Below, piece by piece: positions 1 to 5,055 of a stretch of 5,055 nt of DNA; the stretch's first letter is position 1; the number at the start of each line of letters is the position of its first letter. This DNA comes from Chloroflexota bacterium. GTDB taxonomy: Bacteria > Chloroflexota > Anaerolineae > Anaerolineales > Villigracilaceae. The stretch lies in contig JAKANW010000292.1 in assembly GCA_021823555.1 (NCBI GenBank), forward strand, positions 1 to 5,055. The letters run 5' to 3'. Made by a program: the position numbers and the translations under genes. The notes below the pieces were generated by a model, which had not been told where the DNA came from, did not search any database, and saw only the letters and a program-made list of their open reading frames with translations.

Positions 1-738
1 GAGCGCGTCCTGCTTACCTTGAATGAAGATGAACTGTTGGCTCAGGCAAAGGAAGTCGCGCAAAAGATAGATGCCTTCCTGATCGAACGCGAACAATCGG
101 TGTTGTCGAAGCTGATCGCGCTGGGCGGCTCGATGGAGGAGGAGTCATTCGAGGTGCAGGTCAAAGTCAAGTTAACGGAACCAGACCGCGTCCTCCAGGC
201 CCTGAAGCGCAGGGAAGTCAAGGTCACAGCATTCAAGCATTACGGCCAGTTCGATAATTACTTCTTCTTCGAAGATCCTACCCAGGGCCGCCTGCGTTTC
301 CGCGAAGATGACCTGATCAACGAAAAGGGCGAGACAGTCAACGTGCGCTCACGCCTGACCTTGATCGGCCAGAAACGAGAAGACCAATTGCAACACGATG
401 TGCTGCTCTCACGCAGCCGCTTCCTGGCGCCCGCCGGTCACACCCTGCGCTTCTACCGCGAATACTTTAAACCGAAGGAAGAAGTGGTGATTGAGAAGGA
501 CCGCCTGCGCTGGCACATCCACTACAAGGATACGGAGTTCTTTGTCAACCTCGACCGGATGGTCAAACCGGACCTGGGATACTTCCTGGAGATCAAGAGC
601 CGCACCTGGAGCCGGAAGGATGCCGAACACAAAGGAGAACTGGCCAATGAATTAATGGAACGCCTGGGTGCGGACGACAATGAGACCATACTGGAGGATT
701 ACATCGAGCTTATTCATAGCAGGCAAGCGCCAAATTAA
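1..738 (+). CDS. CYTH-domain protein, C-terminal part (5' end outside window)
   Basis: The reading frame is open from the first base, so the start lies upstream. The TTG at 19 has no Shine-Dalgarno sequence and is an unlikely start. Numbering from that TTG, a helical, charged stretch (about 1-38) leads into a CYTH domain (about 43-218). Visible CYTH landmarks are the strand EVQVK (45-49, a variant of ExExK), the QFDNYFFFED segment (77-86), RLRFRED (91-97), the LTLIGQKR strand (113-120), VIEKDRLRW (157-165), VNLDRM (176-181) and GYFLEIK (187-193), followed by a helical end. CYTH proteins form a beta tunnel that binds triphosphate groups with metal ions; members include thiamine triphosphatases, inorganic triphosphatases and class IV adenylate cyclases. 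The second Glu of ExExK is Gln here, and the late strand ends in K, so the activity cannot be assigned. In some CYTH proteins the domain follows a uridine-kinase-like P-loop domain; the missing N-terminus could be that, but this is a guess. The membrane-protein gene follows 13 nt downstream, probably co-transcribed. Confidence 0.82.
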   Translation, partial: ERVLLTLNEDELLAQAKEVAQKIDAFLIEREQSVLSKLIALGGSMEEESFEVQVKVKLTEPDRVLQALKRREVKVTAFKHYGQFDNYFFFEDPTQGRLRFREDDLINEKGETVNVRSRLTLIGQKREDQLQHDVLLSRSRFLAPAGHTLRFYREYFKPKEEVVIEKDRLRWHIHYKDTEFFVNLDRMVKPDLGYFLEIKSRTWSRKDAEHKGELANELMERLGADDNETILEDYIELIHSRQAPN

Positions 739-742
739 TTTT

Positions 743-749
743 GGAGGAG
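743..749 (+). promoter_or_regulatory. Shine-Dalgarno sequence for the membrane-protein gene
   Basis: GGAGGAG lies just after the stop of the CYTH gene and ends 2 nt before the ATG at 752; the GGAGG core has a 4-nt spacing. It is the best ribosome binding site in the window. It decides the start of the next gene: the frame stays open back to an ATG at 668, but that start would lie inside the CYTH gene and would add 28 residues in front of the natural N-terminal membrane helix. Confidence 0.85.
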
Positions 750-751
750 CG

Positions 752-1768
752 ATGAATATCCTAAGAAAAGGAACAGCGGCTTTACTGGCAATCTTATTTG
801 TGATCACCGCGCTGGCAAGCTTGTTTCTCTTTAACTTCGAGCGAAAGGCTTTCACCGTCGAGACCTACCAACTGGCCTTTGCCAACCAGGATTTCTACGA
901 CCACCTGCCGGCCATCATGGCCGAAGCGCTGATGACCTCGCCGCAGGTTGACAACCTGCCGGTGGGTTTACGAGGATTGTCCACTCAAAAGTGGGAGACG
1001 TTCATTCGTGAGCTGCTGCCGCCTGAAACACTCCAAAGCATGGGAAATGAAGCCCTGGTTTCGATCTTCGCTTATTTGAATAACGAGAGCGATATCGCCG
1101 AGTTCTCCCTGCTTCCACTCAAACAGAGGATGTCCAAGCCGGAAGCCGTGCAGGCAGTACTGGAACTGTTGAAGACCCAGCCTCCCTGTACATTGACGCA
1201 AATCGCGCAGATGACCGTGGCTGCGCTGGCCGATCGCCAGATCACGCTGTGCAACCCGCCTGCGGAGAGTATTGGCTTGATCACACCAATCATACAGACA
1301 CAGTTACAGTTGGCGGCGGCCGTCATTCCGGACCAGGTGACGTTGATCAGCGCGCCACCTGCAGGGCAAAAAGATCCACGGGCGCAGTTGAAAGTGGCGC
1401 GCCTGGTCATGCAGCTCAGTCCGCTGGTGGCTTTGGCTCTTCTGCTGGGTGTGACCCTGCTGGCCGTGGATGGATTTAATAGTTGGTTAAAGTGGTGGGG
1501 CTATCCGTTGTTCGTGACCGGACTGTTGGCCTCCCTGATGGGGCTGGCAGGCGCGCCCTTGGCGCAGGCCTTTTTGCCGGAATTCCTGGCGCACAGGATG
1601 CCCACCTATCTGCCCACCATCCTGCTTAACAATGGCAGCCAACTGGCAGCGGCAATCCTGGAACAACTCCTGCGACCGGTCACCCTGCAGGGACTGGCAC
1701 TGGGCGGGATCGGCCTGGTGATGGTGATCATTGCTACGCTGGTAAAACAAAAGAAACCCGCCAATTGA
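752..1768 (+). CDS. Uncharacterised membrane protein, four predicted transmembrane helices
   Basis: This 338-residue protein belongs to no family I recognise. A short N-terminus (MNILRKG) leads into a hydrophobic helix at about 8-28. A polar, mostly helical region of about 190 residues (29-218) follows, then three more hydrophobic helices at about 221-240, 249-272 and 311-331, and a lysine-rich tail (VKQKKPAN). With Lys/Arg at both ends, the positive-inside rule suggests both termini are cytoplasmic and the large domain (29-218) is outside. That domain has the protein's only two cysteines, C146 and C167, which could form a disulfide. A second, shorter outside loop (about 273-310) contains the LPEFLAHRMPTYLP segment. 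The start at 752 is chosen for its strong Shine-Dalgarno sequence and because it places the first helix at the N-terminus. The 13-nt gap after the CYTH gene suggests an operon, but no shared function can be read from the sequence. Confidence 0.8.
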   Translation: MNILRKGTAALLAILFVITALASLFLFNFERKAFTVETYQLAFANQDFYDHLPAIMAEALMTSPQVDNLPVGLRGLSTQKWETFIRELLPPETLQSMGNEALVSIFAYLNNESDIAEFSLLPLKQRMSKPEAVQAVLELLKTQPPCTLTQIAQMTVAALADRQITLCNPPAESIGLITPIIQTQLQLAAAVIPDQVTLISAPPAGQKDPRAQLKVARLVMQLSPLVALALLLGVTLLAVDGFNSWLKWWGYPLFVTGLLASLMGLAGAPLAQAFLPEFLAHRMPTYLPTILLNNGSQLAAAILEQLLRPVTLQGLALGGIGLVMVIIATLVKQKKPAN

Positions 1769-1794
1769 TATGGGTATATTTCATCTGGGTTGGA

Positions 1795-1855
1795 ACCGTC
1801 CCGAAGGTTGGTTGTAAAAGGCCAAAATCGGCTCAAGTTCAACCTTCGGGACGTT
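1795..1855. repeat. Inverted-repeat element, copy 1 (14-bp arms)
   Basis: The left arm CGTCCCGAAGGTTG (1797-1810) is perfectly complementary to the right arm CAACCTTCGGGACG (1840-1853), with a 29-nt loop between. One further A-T pair (1795/1855) lies beyond a C/T mismatch (1796/1854). The loop holds a weak inner stem, GGCC (1820-1823) with GGCT (1830-1833, one G-U pair). Neither strand has a T-tract next to the stem, so this copy alone does not look like a standard intrinsic terminator. It is related to the element at 1908-1965 in arm sequence, size and orientation. Possible natures are a dispersed REP-like palindromic element, a miniature mobile element remnant, or a transcript 3'-end structure. 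Confidence 0.8.
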
Positions 1856-1907
1856 GCCCTCAACTTGTTTGAAACACACCCGATTGATATTCAGGGAACT
1901 GGCTATG

Positions 1908-1965
1908 ACCATCCCGCAGGTTTATTTCACATGAGCCTGGCTTATGGGAAAACCTGCGGGATGTT
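1908..1965. repeat. Inverted-repeat element, copy 2 (14-bp arms, nested hairpin)
   Basis: The left arm CATCCCGCAGGTTT (1910-1923) is perfectly complementary to the right arm AAACCTGCGGGATG (1950-1963), with a 26-nt loop. As in copy 1, there is a C/T mismatch just outside the arms (1909/1964) and then an A-T pair (1908/1965). Inside the loop is a second hairpin: CATGAGC (1930-1936) pairs with GCTTATG (1940-1946), with one G-U pair and a 3-nt loop. The left arm matches that of copy 1 at 11 of 14 positions, and all three differences are compensated in the right arm. Confidence 0.82.
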
Positions 1966-1967
1966 TT
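1908..1967 (+). terminator. Possible intrinsic terminator for the + strand unit
   Basis: On the + strand the 14-bp GC-containing stem of copy 2 (1910-1923 with 1950-1963) is followed at once by TTTT (1964-1967) and then ACA. The position, between convergent genes and about 140 nt after the membrane-protein stop, suits a terminator. Against it, the loop is long (26 nt, partly closed by a nested 7-bp hairpin) and the T-tract is short. On the - strand the same stem has no T-tract, so termination would be one-directional. Confidence 0.45.
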
Positions 1968-2011
1968 ACACCAGACACCCCGACTCTACTAATTCCAGAG
2001 AACCACGATTT

Positions 2012-3115
2012 TTATGGGCAGGCGTTCTGCAAATGCTGCTCGAACGTCTCGGCAAAGACATGATAGCCCGAGTCGTCGCAGCGGGCACGGAAGAAATAGT
2101 ATTGCGTATCTGCGGGGAAAGCCACTGCTCGCAACGCGCTCAGGCCGGGATTGGCGATCGGGCCTGGCGGCAGGCCGGAATATATATACGTGTTATAAAG
2201 GGAATCGAATTGCAAGTCCTGTGCACTGAGTGGATTGGTCCACCAACTGCCCTGCAAGGCGTTATAGCCCAGCGCATACTGGACGGTCGGGTCGCTGCCC
2301 AGGTTCATGCCAGAATTCAAACGATTGTAAAACACAGAGGCGATGATCGGCTGTTCCTGCTCGTGAACTGCCTCGCGCTGGACAATCGAAGCCAGCGTCA
2401 CCGCCTGGTAGACAGACAAGCCATGACGCACAAAACTGTCGCGCAAGTCATTGGTCAGGTGCAGGGCAAAATCCCGGCGCATGGCGTCCACAAGCTGACC
2501 GGCATCCGTGACACGCGGCAGGATGTACGTATCGGGAAAGAAAAAGCCTTCAGTCGAGGCGGCATCCTGGAGGAAGTCGAAGTGATCGGTAGAGGCCGCA
2601 GCCGCGAGAAACTCGTCGGGTGTGGCAGACAGGCCCGAGGTCGGGAGAGAAGCGGCGATCTCCTCCATCCGCCAGCCGGGAAGCACCACGAAGGTCACGT
2701 CTTCAGGCGTGGCATCCTGCAGCCGATGGGCAATATCCACAATGGAAAGAGCCGGGCTGAGATCATAGTCGCCAGCCTGGATGCCGGTGTCCAGCCCCAT
2801 GTAGACCAGGTAATCACGGAAAGCCGAAGCGCTGTTGATCAGGCCCTGGTTCTGCAGGCGCTGCGCAATCGAATCCACCGTTTCATTTTGTTCGATGTGA
2901 AAAGTTAGTTGCGCCCCGTTCGGGTCACGCGGGGAGACCAGCAGGCCGTCATCCCAAAGCAGGCGAACTGAATATGCCACCCTGCCCCACAGACTCAGCG
3001 TAGCGGCGGGAGGTCCATATTGCTGGCTGGCCAGGGCGGGAAAGACAATCACAAGGGCCGAGAACAACAGGCAGAAACAAACCAGGGCAATCAGCAGAGG
3101 CAGGGAACGACGCAT
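2012..3115 (-). CDS. mltG: Endolytic murein transglycosylase MltG (YceG family)
   Basis: MltG is a membrane-anchored lytic transglycosylase that cleaves nascent peptidoglycan glycan strands near the membrane surface and is thought to set strand length. The 367-residue length is normal for the family. The order is: an N-terminal membrane helix (about 5-29); a LysM-like module (about 70-135, from FHIEQNETV to SIVDIAHRLQ); EGFFFPDTY (189-197); the catalytic segment LASIVQREA (241-249) with the presumed catalytic Glu at 248; VFYNRLNSGMNLGSDPTVQY (261-280); and YNTYIYSGLPPGPIANPG (307-324). The C-terminus carries the family's YYFF...HVFAETFEQH pattern. All the expected landmarks are present, so an active enzyme is likely. 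The ATG lies 3 nt after the ruvX stop, with no clear Shine-Dalgarno sequence in front, so it is probably translated by coupling to ruvX. It is the last gene of the three-gene - strand operon. Confidence 0.96.
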   Translation of the reverse strand: MRRSLPLLIALVCFCLLFSALVIVFPALASQQYGPPAATLSLWGRVAYSVRLLWDDGLLVSPRDPNGAQLTFHIEQNETVDSIAQRLQNQGLINSASAFRDYLVYMGLDTGIQAGDYDLSPALSIVDIAHRLQDATPEDVTFVVLPGWRMEEIAASLPTSGLSATPDEFLAAAASTDHFDFLQDAASTEGFFFPDTYILPRVTDAGQLVDAMRRDFALHLTNDLRDSFVRHGLSVYQAVTLASIVQREAVHEQEQPIIASVFYNRLNSGMNLGSDPTVQYALGYNALQGSWWTNPLSAQDLQFDSLYNTYIYSGLPPGPIANPGLSALRAVAFPADTQYYFFRARCDDSGYHVFAETFEQHLQNACP

Positions 3116-3118
3116 GAA

Positions 3119-3544
3119 TTAACCGGCAGGATTCAGGCGGCGCGCCTCAAGATAAGACTGGAGGATCACGGCTGCCGCCAGCGCGTCCTGATGGCCGCCT
3201 CGCTTTTTACGGGAGGCCCCGCCGGCAATGCACGCCGCGCGGGCATCCTGGGTGCTGAAGGCTTCATCCCACAGTTCCACCGGGAGCTGCGTTTGGGAGC
3301 GCAAGGCCTCGGCAAAGCGCGCCGCTCGGCGGCCTGCCAGGTTGGGACGGCCCTCCTCATCAAAAGACTGGCCAATGACGATCAAGCCTGCTTCGTATTC
3401 GGCAGCCAGCGCGGCCACCTGGGCAGCATCCACCGGGCGCGAGATATGTTCGATCACTTTCAAGGGAGTCGCGATGGTCGCGGTCGGATCACTCAATGCC
3501 AGGCCGATGCGCCTCTCGCCATGGTCAACGGCCAGGATCCTCAT
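3119..3544 (-). CDS. ruvX: Putative Holliday junction resolvase / pre-16S rRNA nuclease RuvX (YqgF)
   Basis: RuvX (YqgF) has an RNase H-like resolvase fold. The family is annotated as a putative Holliday junction resolvase, and in E. coli YqgF is implicated in maturation of the 16S rRNA 5' end. The 141-residue length fits. Motifs in order are MRILAVDHGERRIGLALSD (1-19) with the first acidic residue D7, LIVIGQSFDEEGR (54-66), LWDEAFST (91-98) with D93/E94, and HQDALAAAVILQSYLE (118-133) with the last acidic residue D120. The acidic set expected of the active site is therefore present. The central loop GQSFDEEG differs from the GLPLNMDG of E. coli and many others, probably a lineage variant. 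The ATG at 3544 is chosen because the family begins at MRILAVDHG; it overlaps the TGA of the preceding gene in an ATGA, implying coupled translation. A longer in-frame start at 3592 would add 16 residues foreign to the family. Confidence 0.94.
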   Translation of the reverse strand: MRILAVDHGERRIGLALSDPTATIATPLKVIEHISRPVDAAQVAALAAEYEAGLIVIGQSFDEEGRPNLAGRRAARFAEALRSQTQLPVELWDEAFSTQDARAACIAGGASRKKRGGHQDALAAAVILQSYLEARRLNPAG

Positions 3545-5034
3545 TGCGCCGCCACGGAAATATTGAAAGGGATCAAGGGCATCCACGGCCACCAGGAGGG
3601 CGTGAGCGCGATCTGCGGTTTAGCCGCCAGGGGAAAAGCCTGTGAAAGCGCCGCGCGCGCGGCTTCGGGCGAACGCCCGCTGACCAACGCCTGCGCCCGG
3701 CCCACATCCACCTGGCGCTGCAGGCGGCGGTCCACCTGCATCCGCCAGCGCGTGTTCCCATCGGAATCGCTGACGGGAGCGCCGATTGTTTTATAAGCCA
3801 GCGAACCCGTCACAGGGGAGAAACCGGCCGGCGCGGCCGCATTCAGGACGGCTTCGGCCAATTGCAATTGATCCTGGCCGGAAACCACTCGCGCCCTGAA
3901 CTCCACCCGCAGAGTCAGCGCCAGCGACCTGCCCGGCTGGCCCGGCAACGGGTTATAGATCTCTTTCAGGGTCTGAGAAACGGCCAGGGTATCGGCCAGC
4001 AGCAAATCGCCGGGAGAGAGGCGCCGGCGCAAACCGTTCATTGCATTTTGCTTCAAGGCTTCCATCAACTGATCGTGCAACTGGCTGCGTTCGGCCTGGC
4101 TCGGCCCCAGCATATTCTGGTCGCTGCCGCCCTGGGTTGGCTCCGGGTTGGTCACGGTAGCCACCAATCCCAGCGAACCTTCCACCGCCTGGATGGCGCC
4201 CGCCTGCACATTGCCCGACGCGCCGTCCTCCACGGCCTCGATTGGCGTTTCGACAAATTGTCCCAAGCCAGCGGTCAGGTGCGTATCGTTGACGGTGGCA
4301 AAACGCGCCGGTGGATTGGTCAGCGTGGAAACCACAGTCCCGGCCGGGATGGAAGTACCGGACGGCGTCAGGTTGCTAAAGCGTACCACGCCTATCGCCC
4401 GCGTCTGAGGCACGGCGATCTGGCCCTTGACCGCCGTGGACTGGCCCGCCTCCACCACAATCGTTTCCTCGTGCGAAGGCAGGCTGCCGGTCACGAAGAC
4501 AGATTGGATGGAAGCATTGGTAATGATAGGGATGACAATGTGTTGGGAGCGCGCTTCGGGTTGAAGACGAACCGCAGCGCGCGGGACGAAGAGGCCTGCC
4601 ACCGCTAAAACAGCCAGGACCCCCACCGAAAACGCCGCCAGCCGAACCGTCAACCGCGAGTGCCAACTTGACTCGGCGGGTTTCACCAGGGCTTGAAGTT
4701 GGCGCAAGTCCCGGCGCGGCGGACGCGGGATGCGCTGCTTGCGCGGACTGTGCGCGGGCCACTTCCCTTTTTGCGCAGCCGCAGCGGACTCAAAGACCGG
4801 CATGCCCAGCGCCTCAGCCTCCCTTCGCACCGCATCACGCCGCGTGACCAGCCCAAGCTGCGCGCCGAGTGAGTCGGCGTGACGCTGGAGCACCTTCAAA
4901 TCCAGGGAGCGCAGGACGATCCGTTCCCCTTTGGGCCAGACCAATAAAATGCGCGGCGTCTTGGCCCACGAAAGTCGGTCGCGGACAGAGATCAGGTCAT
5001 CGTGCGATTCGAGCGTGATAATGCGAGTCTTCAT
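3541..5034 (-). CDS. Single-pass membrane protein with baseplate-J-like extracytoplasmic region
   Basis: This 497-residue protein has no clear function. Residues 1-90 look like a small alpha/beta domain (strands such as RIITLES, RILLVWP, AQLGLVTR and MPVFES alternate with charged helices). A basic, proline-rich linker (about 93-110, with RKQRIPRPPRR) follows, then one membrane helix (about 131-151). The remainder (152-497) should be extracytoplasmic. Residues 200-305 resemble the baseplate-J-like beta domain: GVVRFSNLTPSGTSIPAGTVVST, then a PIEAVEDGASGNVQAGAI segment (264-281). A helical part (310-360) and a mixed C-terminal region ending in a tryptophan- and proline-rich tail (PSWWPWMPLIPFNISV, 479-494) complete it. 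No phage genes are nearby, so the J-like label describes fold resemblance, not a tail role. I recall similarly built proteins annotated as baseplate J/gp47 family in Anaerolineae. It is first in an operon with ruvX and mltG, which suggests an envelope role (inference). Confidence 0.8.
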   Translation of the reverse strand: MKTRIITLESHDDLISVRDRLSWAKTPRILLVWPKGERIVLRSLDLKVLQRHADSLGAQLGLVTRRDAVRREAEALGMPVFESAAAAQKGKWPAHSPRKQRIPRPPRRDLRQLQALVKPAESSWHSRLTVRLAAFSVGVLAVLAVAGLFVPRAAVRLQPEARSQHIVIPIITNASIQSVFVTGSLPSHEETIVVEAGQSTAVKGQIAVPQTRAIGVVRFSNLTPSGTSIPAGTVVSTLTNPPARFATVNDTHLTAGLGQFVETPIEAVEDGASGNVQAGAIQAVEGSLGLVATVTNPEPTQGGSDQNMLGPSQAERSQLHDQLMEALKQNAMNGLRRRLSPGDLLLADTLAVSQTLKEIYNPLPGQPGRSLALTLRVEFRARVVSGQDQLQLAEAVLNAAAPAGFSPVTGSLAYKTIGAPVSDSDGNTRWRMQVDRRLQRQVDVGRAQALVSGRSPEAARAALSQAFPLAAKPQIALTPSWWPWMPLIPFNISVAAQ

Positions 5035-5042
5035 TGCGGCGA

Positions 5043-5048
5043 ATTATA
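5043..5048 (-). promoter_or_regulatory. -10 box (TATAAT) of the - strand operon
   Basis: Read on the - strand, a perfect TATAAT at 5048-5043 is followed by TCGCCGCA and the ATG at 5034. Transcription normally begins about 6-8 nt after the -10 box, which falls at about 5035-5037, so the mRNA would begin within a few bases of the start codon. No Shine-Dalgarno sequence is present in that short space, which agrees with leaderless initiation. The -35 region would lie beyond the right edge and cannot be examined. A chance match, or an AT-rich spacer with the real promoter further upstream, remains possible. Confidence 0.5.
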
Positions 5049-5055
5049 AAGGAAC

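Larger units (their letters stand above)
1769..2011. other. Convergent intergenic region with two paired palindromes
   Basis: These 243 nt separate the stop codons of two convergent transcription units. I see no credible gene in them. The stretch is visibly less GC-rich than the operon to the right. Its main content is two related inverted-repeat elements at about 1795-1855 and 1908-1965, described separately. The rest (1769-1794, 1856-1907, 1966-2011) shows no repeat, RNA gene or promoter that I can support. No stem followed by a T-tract is visible on the - strand, so the terminator of the mltG operon is not identified. Confidence 0.75.

Noticed and set aside
668..751. Extended N-terminus of the membrane protein from the ATG at 668
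   Set aside because: It would overlap the end of the CYTH gene and lacks a ribosome binding site, whereas the ATG at 752 has GGAGGAG and starts directly before the membrane helix.
1795..1965. CRISPR array or integron attC reading of the four related 14-nt arms
   Set aside because: The arms alternate in orientation (left, right, left, right) with unequal spacings of 43, 70 and 40 nt. A CRISPR would show same-orientation repeats at even spacing. No cas or integrase gene is present and attC core sites are not seen.
1790..2908. Long open frame on the + strand (372 codons) lying mostly antisense to mltG
   Set aside because: The opposite strand encodes a full-length MltG with all family motifs. 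The frame starts within the inverted-repeat region with no ribosome binding site, and its translation resembles no protein I know. It is a shadow of a GC-rich gene.
3545..3592. Longer RuvX start 16 codons upstream
   Set aside because: The added residues lie inside the preceding gene and do not match the family, which begins at MRILAVDHG.
3650..3679. 14-nt GC palindrome (3650-3663) and a neighbouring CGGGCG-AA-CGCCCG hairpin (3666-3679)
   Set aside because: Both lie within coding sequence encoding an Ala/Arg-rich helix, where GC-rich codons easily give such symmetry. There is no T-tract, and no second copy was noticed.
3020..3796. Open frame on the + strand across ruvX and the gene junctions
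   Set aside because: It is antisense to mltG, ruvX and the J-like gene, spans their boundaries, and has low-complexity Arg/Gly/Ala-rich composition.
3862..4608. Open frame on the + strand (248 codons) antisense to the J-like gene
   Set aside because: It is rich in Arg, His and Gln with no domain pattern, and the - strand frame is a coherent 497-residue protein coupled to ruvX.
3541..5034. Phage tail, prophage or contractile injection system locus, because of the baseplate-J-like region
   Set aside because: No other tail, sheath, baseplate or lysis genes are present. The protein has a membrane helix and sits in an operon with housekeeping genes.

Overview
The window is a bacterial chromosomal segment of moderately high GC. 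I infer a Chloroflexota lineage, probably Anaerolineae, from remembered protein resemblance and not from a search. The main clues are a RuvX with a GQSFDEEGR loop in place of the usual GLPLNMDG, and a membrane-anchored protein with a baseplate-J-like middle region encoded directly upstream of ruvX and mltG. Nothing in the protein set points to a plasmid, phage or insertion sequence.

Layout: two transcription units converge. On the + strand, positions 1-738 hold the C-terminal part of a CYTH-domain protein whose frame is open through the left edge. It is followed after 13 nt, with a strong Shine-Dalgarno sequence, by a four-helix membrane protein of unknown function (752-1768). On the - strand, reading from the right edge, come the membrane-anchored protein (5034-3541), ruvX (3544-3119, overlapping it by the ATGA tetranucleotide) and mltG (3115-2012, 3 nt after the ruvX stop). 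The tight packing makes these three an operon. A TATAAT box stands so close to the first ATG that the operon mRNA may be leaderless or nearly so.

The 243-nt convergent intergenic region (1769-2011) has the most striking non-coding structure. It contains two related compound inverted repeats of about 60 bp, each with 14-bp perfect arms around a 26-29 nt loop. The arms of the two copies differ at three positions, and each difference is matched by a compensating change in the opposite arm. The second copy carries a nested 7-bp hairpin and a TTTT tract, so it may also terminate + strand transcription.

Functional reading: MltG cuts nascent peptidoglycan glycan strands at the outer face of the membrane, and RuvX is a Holliday-junction-resolvase-fold nuclease implicated in rRNA processing. 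The ruvX-mltG pairing is known from several bacterial groups. The first gene of the operon has an N-terminal alpha/beta domain, one membrane helix and a large extracytoplasmic part. It is the least understood member and a plausible envelope factor working alongside MltG. The opposite unit couples a possible triphosphate-binding (CYTH) protein with an uncharacterised membrane protein.
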